Below the pieces are notes generated by a model. That model saw only the letters and a list, made by a program, of their open reading frames with translations. It was not told the origin of the DNA and made no database searches. This document shows positions 1 through 12,856 of a DNA stretch of 64,000 bases, one piece after another (the first letter of the stretch is position 1; each line of letters opens with the position of its first letter). Source of the DNA: Lethocerus indicus (lineage: Eukaryota; Arthropoda; Insecta; Hemiptera; Belostomatidae); the NCBI GenBank assembly GCA_019843655.1, contig JACDQD010000119.1, positions 18,946-82,945 of the forward strand. The letters run 5' to 3'. A program made the translations under genes and the position numbers.

Positions 1-19
1 CTGGACCATCTCGGAGACG

Positions 20-62
20 ACAACAAACAAACAACAACAACAAACAAACAAACAACAACAAC
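20..62. repeat. CAA/CAAA low-complexity tract
   Basis: Short runs of CAA and CAAA at the window edge. The first 830 bases otherwise hold AT-rich sequence with poly-C and poly-G runs near 220-300 and no gene that can be supported. Confidence 0.7.
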
Positions 63-687
63 AACACTACAACGTCAAAATTTCACTTATTGTCCAATAG
101 GTATTTGAAACGCGACGGGAAATAACCCGAGGCCCGAATATAACATCGGAAATTGGTGACCGATTTCTGTGCGGAGAACGAGTACAGTCTGTGCACTATT
201 CAATGGTATTAGTTACTGGTGGTGGGGGGGAATCGACGACAGCGCTACGACGACAGCGAACCTCAACTATTGATTGGGGGAAAATGGCCTCCCCCCCCAC
301 CACCGACCATCAAACGCTTCTTGAATAACTCTTTTCAACTTAAAATTAAAAAAAAGTCCTTCATATATTTTTATCACGACTTAAAAATTGCGCTTAATTA
401 TTTAATCGTCTAGAGACAAAGAGAGACCGAAGAGACTTTTGGGAGGATTGTCGACCAGGCCTTTCGAGAGTACAACCGTTGCCAACCGTCCAGCTCAGAA
501 ATATACCGATTGGGAGGTTTGAAAAATCCGACCGTAACCTTTTTATTTATTCTCTATTGAAAAAAAAAATAGGTACAATTGATAAATTCAAATTTCAAAC
601 AAAACAGAAAAATTTTACTGAAACATTTGCGACCGTTCCATCCTTAAAATTTAATATATTCGTAATATATTGTATAATATACAGTAT

Positions 688-698
<11 letters not shown>

Positions 699-755
<57 letters not shown>
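699..755. repeat. (TA)n microsatellite
   Basis: About 28 uninterrupted TA dinucleotides preceded by a short CA run. It explains the Ile-Tyr repeat in the reading frame across it, which is not a gene. Confidence 0.9.
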
Positions 756-759
<4 letters not shown>

Positions 760-837
760 TTTGTAACGAATTGTTTGTTTTAGTACACAACTCTAGACGC
801 GCGGAGTCCGTCTATTTTTAACGTGAAATGAATAGTT

Positions 838-915
838 TGACGTAGCCGTCTTGCGGCCCGCCAGACGGGGATTTCGGCCGTTCGCCGTCTTCAGTAGCGT
901 TCTGTTTGTTGGCCG

Positions 916-955
<40 letters not shown>

Positions 956-1075
956 AATCACTCGTACCTGTTGTTGTAGACAGTAAAGACGGTGGACAGT
1001 GCAAGCGGGACAGTGGGGATGGGCCGAAAAAGAGTGACTACTGAAGATGGCGAGCGGCCGAAAGCCGCTGGGTGC
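838..1075. mobile_element. Decayed palindromic MITE (family B) with internal (CT)n
   Basis: The segment starts with an arm resembling the family B hairpin seen in the UBE4A introns (ggccg, then cttcagtagcg) and ends with the complementary arm (gtgactactgaagatggcgag, split here by a (CT)n tract at 919-952). The arms are more diverged than in the intron copies. The reading frames in this stretch follow from the inverted arms and are not treated as genes. Confidence 0.55.
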
Positions 1076-1354
1076 CGATTGTGTCGAGCATTTATCGCAA
1101 ATAACCCGAGATTGTTTCGCAACAAAATTATTCAAATTCTCGTCATTTGTGTGGAAAATCGGCCCGAAGGAATATAGAAAATGCGTTTTCGACGCAAACG
1201 TCCTTTTAGGGCTTCATCAGAGCACACAGCGAGAACGGGGCGAAAATAATTGTTTTCACGGCCAAAAAAAACTTTATGTTCACGATTTAAAAATAAAATA
1301 ATACAACCATTTACATAACCCACGATTCAGACAAAGAGAAAACAAGATAAGATA

Positions 1355-4035
1355 ATCTTATGGCGCAGAATCGGCCCAGAAATGCGGTTTCTAAGACCAA
1401 AAATGCGGCGTTTTTAGGTCCAAAAATGCGCTTTTTAGGCGCAAAATTGGCCCGAAAATTCGGTGTTTTAGGCTGAAATGCTGTTCTTAGGCCCAAACTC
1501 GGCCCAAAAATGCGGTTTTTATGCCCAAAAATGCATTCTTAAGCGCAAAATCGGCCCGAAAATGCAGTTTTTATACCCAAAAAGCGTTTTTAGACGCAAA
1601 ATCGGCCCAAAACGCACTTTTAGGACAAAATCGGCCCAAAAATGAGGTTTTAGGCGCAAAATCGGCCTAAATATGCGGTTTTAGGCCCAAAAATGCGTTT
1701 TAGGCGCAAAATCGGCTTAAAAAAATGCCAAAATGCGTTTTAAATATCGGCGAAATGCGGTTTAACCCAAAAAGCGGTAGGGCAAAAATGCGGTTTTAGG
1801 CGCAAAATCAAAATGGTTGCCGGATGCGTTTTAGGCGCAAAATAGGCGCAAAATCGGCCTAAAAATATGCTAAAATGGTTTTAGCCAAAATGGTTGTAGG
1901 CCAAAATCAGAAAATGCGCTTTTAGGCGCAAAATTCAAAAACGAAAATCCGTTTTAGTTTCAAAATGCGTTTTTAGGCGCAAAATTCTTTTAGGCGCAAA
2001 ATGGTCTAAAATGTGGTTTTAGGCAAAATGCTTTTAAGCGGTTTTTAGGCGCAAAATTAGCACGAAAATTCGGTGTTTTAGCCCAAAATGCGGCTTGTAG
2101 GCGAAAATCCCAAAAATGGAACAAAATTAGAAATGTGTTTTATTTCCAAAATGCTTAGGCGCAAAATCGGTTTGGCCTAAAAATGCGCTTTTATACCCAA
2201 TATTGCGTTTTTAGACGTAAAATCGGTCCCAAAATGCAATCTTTAAACCAAATATGCGGTTTTTAGGCACAAAAATGCGTTTTTAGACGCAAAAATGCGT
2301 TTTTAGACGCAAAATTGGCCTAAAAATGGGCTTTTTAGGGACAACATTGGACCAAAAATGCGTTTTTTAGGCGCGAAATCGGCCTAAATATGCGGTTTTA
2401 GGCCCAAAATGCGGTTCTTAGGCGCAAAAACCGCCAGAAAATGCGGTTTTTCAGCCCAAAATGCGTTTTTTAGGCGCAAAATCGTCCCAAAAAAGCGGTT
2501 TTTAAACCCAAAAATGCGCTTTATAGACACAAAAATGCGGTTTTTGAGCCGAAAAATGCGGTTTATAGGTCCAAAAATGCGATTTTTAGACGCATAATCC
2601 GCCAAAAAATGCAGTTTTAGGCGGAAAATCGGCCTATAAATGCGTTTTATAAGCCATAAAATGCTGTTTATAGGCCAAATAATGCGGTTTTAAACGTAAA
2701 ATCGGCCTAAAAATGCGAGTTATAGGCCTAAAAATGCGGTTTTTAGGCCTAAAAATGCGATTTTTAGACGCAAAATCAGCCAAAAAATGCAGTTTTAGGC
2801 GGAAAATCGGCCTATAAATGCGTTTTATAAGCCATAAAATGCTGTTTATAGGCCAAATAATGCGGTTTTAATCGTAAAATCGGCCTAAAAATGCGGGTTA
2901 TAGACCTAAAAATGCGGTTTTTAGACGCAAAATCGGCCTAAAAATGCGTTTTTACACGCAAAATCGGCCCATAAATGCGGTTTTTAAGCCCAAAAATGTG
3001 GTTTATAGGCCCAAAAATGCGGTTTTTAGACGAAAAATCGGCTTAAAAATGTGGTCTTTAAGCCCAAAAATGTGGTTTTTACACGCAAAATGGGCCCATA
3101 AATGCGGTTTTTAAGCCCGAAAAAGCGGTTTTTAGACATAAAATCGGCCTAAAAATGCGGTTTTTAGGTCCTAAATCGGCCCCAAAATGCAGTTTTTAAG
3201 CCCAAAAATGCGGTTTTTACACGCAAAATGGGCCCATAAATGCGGTTTTTAAGCCCGAAAAAGCGGTTTTTAGACATAAAATCGGCCTAAAAATGCGGTT
3301 TTTAGGTCCCAAATCGGCCCCAAAATGCGGTTTTTAGGTCCCAAATCGGCCCCAAAATGCGGTTTTTGGACGCAAAATCAGCCAAAAAATGCGGTTTTTA
3401 GACGCAAAATCAGCCAAAAAATGTGGTTTTTAAGCTCAAAAATGCGGTTTTTACACGCAAAATGGTCACATAATTGCGGTTTTTAATCCCAAAAACGCGG
3501 TTTTGAGGACCAACAATGCAATTTTTAGACGCATAATCAGCCGAAAAATGCCGTTTATAGGCTGAAAATGGGCCTGAAAATGCGGTTTTTAGACGCAAAA
3601 TTGGCCAAAAAATGCAGTTTTTAGGTGGAAAATCGGCCCATAAATGCTGTTTTTAAGCCCAGGAATGCGGTTTATAGGCCCAAAAATGCTGTTTTTAGAC
3701 GCAAAATCGGCCTAAAAATTAGATTTTTAGGTCCTCAATCGGCCCAAAAAAGCGGTTTTTAAGCCCAAAAATGAGGTTTATATGCCGAAAAATGCGGTTT
3801 TTGGACACAAAACCATCAGAAAAATGCAGTTTTTAGGCGGAAAATTGGCCCATAAATGCGGTTTTTAGGCCAAAAATGCTGTTTATAGGCCTTAAAATAC
3901 GGTATTTAGACGCCAAATCAGCCGAAAAATGCGGTTTTTAAGCCCCAAAATGCGCTTTTTAGGCCGAAAAATGCGGTTTTTAGGCGCAAATTGGCCCCAA
4001 AAATGATGTTTTTATGCGCAAAATGGGCCAAAAAA
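1355..4035 (+). repeat. Satellite family A, first block
   Basis: Array of two alternating short motifs: about 19 bases reading AAAAATGCGGTTTTTAGGC and about 13 bases reading GCAAAATCGGCCC, giving compound units of 19-32 bases. Copies differ by substitutions and by one-base changes in the homopolymers. Small frames open on both strands only because the unit has few stop codons. No gene is visible. Confidence 0.9.
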
Positions 4036-7000
4036 AAGTGAGTTACAGTTGCCCCTAAAAGGAGAGCTAAAAAATCGAAAATTTTTAATTTTTCAAAAAT
4101 GTCGTCAGAATTTGCCCATATTCACACCACAAGTGTACAAAAGTGAGTTACAGTTGCCCCTAAAAGGAGAGCTAAAAAATCGAAAATTTTCGATTTTTCA
4201 AAAATGTCGTCAGAATTTGCCCATATTCACACCACAAGTGTACAAAAGTGAGTTACACTTGCCCTAAAGGAGGCTAAAAAATCGAAAATTTTAGATTTTC
4301 AAAAATGTCGTCAGAATTTGCCCATATTCCACCACAAGTGTACAAAGTGAGTTACAGTTGCCCCTAAAAGGAGAGCTAAAAATCGAAAATTTCGATTTTT
4401 CAAAATGTCGTCAGAATTTGCCCATATTCACACCACAAGTGTACAAAAGTGAGTTACAGTTGCCCCTAAAGGAGCTAAAAATACGATTTTCACTTGCCCA
4501 TATTCTAAAGTGAGTTACAGAGAGCTAAAAATCGAAAATTTCGATTTTTCAAAAATGTCAGAATTTGCCATATTCCCACCACAAGTGTACAAAGTGAGTT
4601 ACACTTGCCCCTAAAAGCTAAAAATCGAAAATTTCGATTTTTCAAAAATGTCAGAATTTGCCCATATTCACACCACAAGTGTACAAAGTGAGTTACACTT
4701 GCCCCTAAAAGCTAAAAATCGAAAATTTTAATTTTCAAAAATGTTCGCCCATATTCACACCACAAGTGTACAAAGTGAGTTACAGTTGCCCCTAAAGGAG
4801 AGCTAAAAGAATAATTTTCGATTTTCAAAAATATCGTCAGAATTTGCCCATATTCCCACCACAAGTGTACAAAAGTGAGTTACAGTTGCCCCTAAAAGGC
4901 ATAAAAATCGAAAATTTTCATTTTTCAAAAATGTCGTCAGAATTTGCCCATATTCCCACCACAAGTGTACAAAGTGAGTTACAGTTCCCAGAGAGCTAAA
5001 AAATCGAAAATTTTCGATTTTTCAAAAATCGTCAGAATTTGCCCATATTCACACCCCACAAGTGTACAAAAGTGAGTTACAGTTGCCCCAAAAGGAGAGC
5101 TAAAAATCGAAAATTTTCGATTTTTCAAAAATGTCGTCAGAATTTGCACCACAAGAGTGTACAAAGTGAGTTACAGCCCTAAAAGGAGAATAAAATCGAA
5201 AATTTTCGATTTTTCAAAATATCGTCAGAATTTGCCCATATTCACCACAAGTGTACAAAGTGAGTTACAGTTGCCCCTAAAAGAGCTAAAAAATCGAAAA
5301 TTTTCGATTTTCAAAATATGTCCGTCAGGGCCCATTCCACCACAAGTGTACAAAAGTGAGTTACAGTTGCCCCTAAAGAGCTAAAAATCGAAAATTTCTA
5401 ATTTTCCAAAAAATGTCGTCAGAATTTGCCCATATTCCACACCACAAGTGTACAAAGTGAGTTACAGTTGCCCCTAAAGGAGAGCTAAAAATCGAAAATT
5501 TTCGATTTTTCAAAATGTCAGAAGAATTTGCCCATATTCGCACCACAAGTGTACAAAGTGAGTTACACTTGCCCCTAAAGGAGAGCTAAAAATCGAAAAT
5601 TTTCGATTTTTTCAAAATGTCGTCAGAATTTGCCCATATTCCACCCAAGTGTACAAAAGTGAGTTACGGTTCCTTTAAGGAGCTAAAAATCGAAAATGCA
5701 GATTTTCCAAAAATGTCGTCTGAATTTTGCCCATTTCTTGCCACCACAAGTGTACAAAAGTGAGTTACTTGCCCCTTTCAAAGGAGAGCTAAAAATCAAA
5801 AATTTTCGATTTTCAAAAATGTCAGAATTTGCCCATATTCCCACACACAAGTGTACCCAAAAGAGTGAGTTACACTTGCCCCTAAAGGAGAGCTAAAAAT
5901 CGAAAATTTTCGATTTTCAAAAATGTCGTCAAATTTGCCCATATTCCCACCACAAGTGTACAAAAGAAGTTACTTGCCCTAGAAAGGAGCTAAAAATCGA
6001 AAATTTTCGATTTTCAAAATGTCGTCAGAATTTGCCCATATTCACACCACAAGTGTACAAAGTGAGTTACAGTTGCCCCTAAAAGGCTAAAAATCGAAAT
6101 TTTCGATTTTTCAAAAATATCGTCAGAATTTGCCCATATTCCCACCACAAGTACAAAGTGAGTTACAGTTGCCCCTAAAGGAGAGCTAAAAATCGAAATT
6201 TTGATTTTTCAAAAATGTCGTCAAATTATTATATTCCACCACAAGTGTACAAAAGTGAGTTACACTTGCCCCTAAAAGGAGAGCTAAAATCGAGAAATTT
6301 TTGAATTTTTCAAAAATCATCCAGAATTTGCCCATATTCCACCACAAGTGTACAAAAGTTGGTTTCACTAAAGGAGCTAAAAATCGAAAATTTTTTTTTC
6401 AAAATCGTCAGAATTTGCCCCATACCACAAAATTGTAAAAGTGAGTTACACCTAAAGGAGGCTAAAAATCGAAATTTTTTGATTTTTTCAAAAATCGTCA
6501 GAATTTGCCCATATTACCACCACAAATGTGTAAAAGAGAGTTACAGTTGCCCCTAAAAGGAGGAATTTTGATTTTTTCAAAAATGTCGAGCTAAAATCGA
6601 AAATTTGTTACACTTTGCCCCTAAGTAAAAATCGAAAATTTTCGTTTTTCACAGTTGCCCCACACCACAAGTAAAAGGCTAAAAGGAGAGCTATCAGAAA
6701 ATTTTCGATTTTTCAAAAATATCGTCAGATTTGCCCATATTCCTACAAATTTACACAAAGTGAGTTACACTTGCCCCTAAAAGGAGGCTAAAAATCAAAA
6801 TTTTCGATTTTTCAAATATCGTCAGAATTTGCCCATATTCCACCACAAGTGTACAAAAAGTGAGTTACACTTGCCCCTAAAGGAGAGTAAAAATCGAAAA
6901 TTTTGATTTTCAAAAATGTCGTCAGAATTTTCCCATATTCCCACCACAAGTGTACAAAAGTGAGTTACACTTGCCCTAAAGGAGAAAAAAAAAATCGATT

Positions 7001-9052
7001 TTTTCGAAAAATTTTTCAAAAATGTCGTCTGAGATTTGCCCATATTCACACCAGTGTACAAAAAGTGAGTTGCACTTGCCCCTAAAAAGGAGAGCTTTCA
7101 AAATCGAAAATTTTTGATTTTATTCTTCGCAATAAAAATTCAGAAATTTGCCCATATTCCACCACAAGTGTACAAAAGTGAGTTACACTTGCCCCTAAAA
7201 GGAGAGCCAAAAATCGAAAAATTTTCGATTTTCAAAAAATGTCGTCAGAATTTGCCCATATTCACACCATTGCAAAAAAGTGAGTTACACTTGCCCCTAA
7301 AAGGAGAGCTAAAAAATCGAAAATTTTCGATTTTTCAAAAATGTCGTCAGAATTTGCCCATATTCACACCACAAGTGTACAAAAGTGAGTACACTTGCCC
7401 CTAAAAGAGCTAAAAAATCGAAATTTTCGATTTTTCAAAAATGTCAGAATTTGCCCATATTCACACCACAAGTGTACAAAGTGAGTTACACTTGCCCTAA
7501 AAGGAGCTAAAGGAGAGCTTTCGAAAAATAATAAATCGAATTTGCCCAATTCCCACCACAAGACAAAGAAGGTTTTTGCCCCTAAAAAAAAAATCAAAAA
7601 TGTCAGAATTTGCCCATATTCACACACCACAAGTGTAAAAAGTGAGTTACACTTGCCCCTGTGCCCACCACAAGTGTACAAAAGCTAACTTGCCCTAAAT
7701 AAAAATCGAAAATTTTCGATTTTCAAAATGTCCCATATTCACACCACAAGTCAGAATTTGCCCATATTCAAAAATGTCGTCACAAGTGTACAAAGTGGGT
7801 TACCTTTGTTGCCCCTACACTTGCCCCTAAAAGGAGAGCTAAAAATCGAAAATTTTCGATTTTTCAAAAATGTCGTCATATTCACACCACAAGAATTTGC
7901 CCATATTCACCACAAGTGTACAAAAGTGAGTTACACTTGCCCCTAAAAGGAGAGCTAAAAAATCGAAAATTTTCGATTTTTCAAAAATGTCGTCAGAATT
8001 TGCCCATATTCACACCACAAGTGTACAAAAGTGAGTTACACTTGCCCCTAAAAGGAGAGCTAAAAAATCGAAAATTTTCGATTTTTCAAAAATGTCGTCA
8101 GAATTTGCCCATATTCACACCACAAGTGTACAAAAGTGAGTTACACTTGCCCCTAAAAGGAGAGCTAAAAAATCGAAAATTTTCGATTTTTCAAAAATGT
8201 CGTCAGAATTTGCCCATATTCACACCACAAGTGTACAAAAGTGAGTTACACTTGCCCCTAAAAGGAGAGCTAAAAAATCGAAAATTTTCGATTTTTCAAA
8301 AATGTCGTCAGAATTTGCCCATATTCACACCACAAGTGTACAAAAGTGAGTTACAGTTGCCCCTAAAAGGAGAGCTAAAAAATCGAAAATTTTCGATTTT
8401 TCAAAAATGTCGTCAGAATTTGCCCATATTCACACCACAAGTGTACAAAAGTGAGTTACACTTGCCCCTAAAAGGAGAGCTAAAAAATCGAAAATTTTCG
8501 ATTTTTCAAAAATGTCGTCAGAATTTGCCCATATTCACACCACAAGTGTACAAAAGTGAGTTACACTTGCCCCTAAAAGGAGAGCTAAAAAATCGAAAAT
8601 TTTCGATTTTTCAAAAATGTCGTCAGAATTTGCCCATATTCACACCACAAGTGTACAAAAGTGAGTTACACTTGCCCCTAAAAGGAGAGCTAAAAAATCG
8701 AAAATTTTCGATTTTTCAAAAATGTCGTCAGAATTTGCCCATATTCACACCACAAGTGTACAAAAGTGAGTTACAGCTTGCCCCTAAAGAGAGCTAAAAA
8801 TCGAAAATTTTCACAAAATCGTCAGAATTTGCCCATATTCACACACACAAAAGTTTACAAAAAGATTTTAAAGCGAAAATTTTCGATTTTCAAAAAATGT
8901 CGTCAGAATTTGCCCATATTCACAGGGTGTTTTGCCCCTAAAAGGATAAAAATCGAAAATTTTCGATTTTTCAAAATATAGAATTTGCCCATATTCACAC
9001 CACAAGTGTACAAATGAGTTTTGCTAAAGAGAGCTAAAATCGAAAATTTTTC
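4036..9052 (+). repeat. S105 satellite array (+ orientation)
   Basis: Head-to-tail array of a 105-base monomer that begins AAAAGTGAGTTACACTTGCC and ends in CACCACAAGTGTAC. Period 105 is read directly from positions 7921, 8026 and 8131. Each full monomer contains a 24-bp perfect palindrome, half-site AAAAATCGAAAA followed by its reverse complement. Copies at 4.04-7.9 kb and after 8.78 kb carry many small deletions; the stretch at 7.92-8.78 kb is nearly uniform. The monomer is a multiple of three and lacks stops in one frame. Confidence 0.95.
7916..8785 (+). repeat. Homogenised core of the S105 array
   Basis: About eight consecutive 105-base monomers that are almost identical. The only recurrent difference is C or G after TTACA. 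This even core sits between strongly degraded copies on both sides, the usual pattern when recent amplification replaces the middle of an array. It produces a 293-residue open frame of 35-residue repeats that is not a gene. Confidence 0.9.
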
Positions 9053-11058
9053 GGCAAGTTTTAAACAAAAATGCAGTTTTAAGCCTCAAAATGCAGTTTT
9101 AAGCGCAAAATGCGGATTTTAAGCGCTAAAAATTTTCAAAATTTGCTGCAGTTTTGCCCAAAGCAAAAATGCGGTTTTTAAAATGCGCAAAAATGCAGGA
9201 ATTTTAACGCAAAAAAATGCGAGTTTTAGCGCAAATGCGGTTTTAGCGCAAAAAAATGCGGTTTTGGCGAAAAATGCTGTTTTAAGCCTAAAAATGCAAA
9301 ATCGTTTTGGCCAAAAATGCGGTTTTGGGCGCAAAATTTTTAAAAATGCGAATTTTGCAAAAATGCGGTTTTAAGCGCAAAAATGCGGTTTTTTAAGCGC
9401 AAAATTTTTAAGCGCAAAATGCGGTTTTTAAGCGCAAAATCGGCAAAATGCGGTTTTAGGCAAAATGTTTTAGGCCGAAAATACTGTTTTTAAGCGCAAA
9501 ATCGACCAAATATACGGTTTTAAGCCTAAAAATGCGGTTTTAAGCAAAATCGGCCTAAAATGCGATTTTGGCACAAAATTGGCCTATAAATGCGGTTTTA
9601 GGTCCAAAATCGGCCAAAAATGCGGTTTTCAGGTACAAATCGAAAATGCTGTTTTAAGCGCAAAATCGGCCAAATATACGGTTTAGGCCAAAAATGCGGT
9701 TTTAGGCACAAAAACTGTTTTAAGCGCAAAATCGGCCAAAATATACGGTTTTAAAATCGGCCAAAAATGCGTTTTAGGATCAAAATCAAAATGAGAATTT
9801 TTGGCACAAAATCGGCCTATAAATGCGGTTTTTAAGTGCAAAAATGCGGTTTTTAAGCGCAAATTTGGCCAAAAATGCGATTTGTTAGGCCAAAAAATTG
9901 GTTTTTTAGGCGCAGAAATGCTGTTTTTAAGTGCAAAATCGGCCAAAAATGCGGTTTTTAGGCGCAAAAATGCTGTTTTTAAGCGCAAAATCGGCAAAAA
10001 ATGCGGTTTTTAGGCCCAAAAATACTGTTTTTAAGTGCAAAATGGGCCAAATATACGGTTTTTAGGCCTAAAAATGCGGTTTTTGGGCGCAAAATCAGCC
10101 TAAAAATGCGAATTTTTGGCACAAAATCGGCCTATAAATGCGGTTTTTAGGTCCAAAATCGGCCTAAAAATGCGGATTTTAAGCGCAAAAATACTGTTTT
10201 TAAGCGCAAAAATGCGGTTTTTAGCGCAAAAATGCGGTTTTAAACCCAAAATATGCGTTTTAGCGCAAAATGGCCAAATATGCGGTTTTTAGCGCAAAAT
10301 CGGCTAAAAATGCGAATTGTTTTAAGCGCAAAATGCTGGTTTTGCGCAAAATGCAAAAATTTTAAGCGTAAAATGCTTTTAGGCCCAAAATATTGTTTTA
10401 AGCGCAAAATCGGCCAAATATGCGGTTTTAGGGAAAATCGGCCTAAAATGCGAATTTTGGCACAAAATTGGCCTATAAATGCGGTTTTAGGTCCAAAATC
10501 GGCCAAAATGCGGTTTTAAGCGCAAAATGCGGTTTTTGGCAAGCGAAAAATGCTGGTTTTAAGCGCAAAATCGGCCAAAAATGCGATTTTTAGGTCCAAA
10601 ATCGGCCAAAAATGGTTTTTAAGCGCAAAAATGCGTTTTTTAGGCCCAAAAATGCTGTTTTTAAGCGCAAAATCGGCCAAAAATGCGGTTTTTAGGCCCA
10701 AAAATTCTGTTTTTAGGCCCAAAATCGGCCCAACAATGCGGTTTTTAGGACCATTATCCACCCAAAAATGCCGTTTTTAGGCCCAAAATCGGCCCAACAA
10801 TGCGGTTTTTAGGACCATTATCCACCCAAAAATGCCGTTTTTAGGCGCAAAATTGGCCGAAAAATGGGTTTTTTAAGCGCACAATCGGACCAAAACGGTG
10901 GTTTTTAGGCCCAAAATCGGCCCCAAGATGGGGTTTTCATGCGCAAAATCTGCTGAAAAATTCTGTTTTTAGAAACAAAATCGGCCCAAAATGCGGTTTT
11001 TAGGACCAAAATCGGCCCAAAATGGTTGTTTTTAGGCCGAAAAATTCTGTTTTTATAA
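9053..11058 (+). repeat. Satellite family A, second block
   Basis: Same two-motif family as at 1.36-4.04 kb and in the same orientation, starting where the last S105 remnant ends. The first 600 bases use a variant with TTTTAAGCGCAAAA in place of TTTTTAGGCGCAAAA; later copies return to the common form. No gene. Confidence 0.9.
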
Positions 11059-11137
11059 ACGAAATCTAATGATAAAGACCATAATTGGTCAACTTTAATA
11101 ATTTAAAGTTAAGTTCGGGCCCATTAAGAAATAGATA

Positions 11138-11484
11138 TTGTGTTGGCAACTCTAAGTATAATTAATGGCGCAATTCACCGACAACAAGCGGCTTTGTATA
11201 TATATATATATATTTTTTTTTTAAGTGCGTCAACTTGATTGCACAGATAAGCCGTAGACGGTTTATGTATAAGATAGATTGGGCTTTTTACGAGCCCTTA
11301 GCGAAAATTAAAAAAAAAACCGAAATGTGTGACGGAAACTTATTCTATACACACAAGCACAAAATTCGACCGGTCGATGTAATTTTTTGTTTACCGAACG
11401 CTTCACAGAAAGGACCGAATAATAATCTGTACAAAGAGGTCGATCTATTGATTTTATTCCGCAATCACTTAGTTCTCAACACAA
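11138..11484. mobile_element. Mariner-derived MITE, 347 bp
   Basis: Terminal inverted repeats TTGTGTTGGCAAC and, at the other end, GTTCTCAACACAA, flanked by TA on both sides (11136-11137 and 11485-11486). The subterminal sequence (CACAGATAAGCCGTAGACGG, then GACCGAATAATAA) matches the mariner derivatives in the UBE4A introns but without their transposase-derived core. A (TA)n and poly-T tract lies inside. Confidence 0.75.
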
Positions 11485-11675
11485 TATATACAAAATTATA
11501 TATTATATTCAAACTTGTATGGCGGACACCTCGCCCCTTCCACGGCCGCCTCGATCTAGTGACGGAAAAAAAATGGACGATGAACGCCAGAAAGAAAAAC
11601 GAACTTTTCACTGTAGACGATAAATTGGAAATAATTCTGATATACCGACTGGAAAACTGAATCTGAAAATGGAGC

Positions 11676-12095
11676 ATGAAATTTTACTTATTATCGTATA
11701 GTATCTAGGAATATATTTTTAAAAACCGGTTTGTAAAATAAATTTTGTTTTTTAAATCCATTCGGTGGGGCGGGGGGAATTAGGGCACTGTATATACAGA
11801 TCACATCTTTTTTTTATTTCGAATAATAATCGCAATTGCTAGTATTTCAACACGATACAGTATATTTATAATGTAAGAATTACTGTAGGTAATAAAAAAA
11901 AAACACACGGTAAACATAGGAAAAATTAACCGATCCAAATTTTGGGGCCTACGGGGCTTCGGACGTACAGATATTATTGGTACTTTACGACCGAAGTTCT
12001 GATAGAAAATTGCGAGGCGATAAGTCGAATTATTTTTTATCGTGGCCAATTTTAAAAAATAGGTATACAAAAGAGAATTTATGTATTGTATATAT
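11676..12095. repeat. Direct repeat, copy 1, upstream of CARHSP1
   Basis: Roughly 420 bases starting with ATTTTACTTATTATCGTATA. A second copy follows 494 bases downstream. Both contain a G-rich run after CATTCG and the stretch ATAGGAAAAATTAACCGATC. Confidence 0.85.
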
Positions 12096-12167
12096 AAACG
12101 TATAAAAACGACGGTCTGTATTAACCCGTTGGGTAGGGAATTTTTCTTTTCTTTTCATCGAAAATTT

Positions 12168-12590
12168 CGCATAAAATTTTACCTATTATCGTATAGTATC
12201 TAGGAATATATTTTTAAAAACCGGTTTGTCAAATAAATTTTGTTTAAAATCCATTCGCTGGGGGGGGGGTACTGTATTAGGGCACTGTATATACAAATCA
12301 CATCTATTTTTATTTCGAATAATAATCGCAATTGCGAGTATTTCAACACGATGCAGTATATTTATAATGTAAGAATTATTGTAGGTAATAAAAAAAAACA
12401 CACGGTAAACATAGGAAAAATTAACCGATCTGGGGCCTACGCGGCTTCGGTGGTACCGATATTATTTGGCGACCGAACGAATTTACGATCGAATTTCTGA
12501 TAGAAAATTGCGAGGCGATAAGTCGAATATTTTTTTGTGTGGCCAATTTTAAAACAATAGGTATACAAATGAGAATTCGTGTATTGTATA
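12168..12590. repeat. Direct repeat, copy 2, upstream of CARHSP1
   Basis: Second copy of the 11.68-12.10 kb unit. It ends about 20 bases before the GC-rich promoter of CARHSP1, so part of the proximal 5' flank of that gene is duplicated DNA. Confidence 0.85.
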
Positions 12591-12610
12591 TTGTATTTTT
12601 TCGCCGTTAG

Positions 12611-12701
12611 GCCACGCCCCCGTACAGCTTTTCGCGTGATGGCGGCGGCGGTGGAGGAGGGGGGGGGAGCCCAGTGTTGTGCCGCCCTACGGACGGTCAG
12701 T
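12611..12701 (+). promoter_or_regulatory. Candidate CARHSP1 core promoter
   Basis: A GC box of KLF/Sp1 type (GCCACGCCCC, 12611-12620) lies about 80 bases upstream of an arthropod-style initiator TCAGT (12697-12701). The start codon follows 40 bases later. No TATA box is visible. Placement is inferred from motif and position only. Confidence 0.4.
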
Positions 12702-12740
12702 TTCTTCGTTCAGGCCGCCCCCGCCCCCCCCCGTCGAAAA

Positions 12741-12856
12741 ATGGATTCTACGCCGACAAAACCGGACAGAATGTCGTTCCCTTCGTCACCGGTCGACGGG
12801 CTCCACCTGCCTTTGCCCAGCCCGATAATCACGAGGAGGACGAGGACCGATTCAAC
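12741..12856 (+). CDS. CARHSP1: CARHSP1 exon, N-terminus
   Basis: Encodes about 38 residues rich in Ser, Pro and Thr, ending in IITRRTRTDS. Donor is AAC|GTGAGT, leaving two bases of a split codon. The frame continues upstream without a stop to 12579, but the GC-rich run there looks like 5' untranslated sequence. Confidence 0.85.

Noticed and set aside
479..757. 92-codon frame ending in Ile-Tyr repeats
   Set aside because: The end is a (TA)n tract and the rest has no family features.
1355..4035. TTTTTAGG strings as telomeric (TTAGG)n relics
   Set aside because: The TTAGG always sits inside a longer family A unit and never occurs in tandem.
7916..8797. 293-residue open frame of 35-residue repeats
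   Set aside because: It is the homogenised S105 core read in its one open frame (105 = 3 x 35). There is no start context, and the same frame breaks as soon as monomers vary.
4036..9052. Regular repeats as a CRISPR array
   Set aside because: Monomers are contiguous with no unique spacers, and the genome is eukaryotic.
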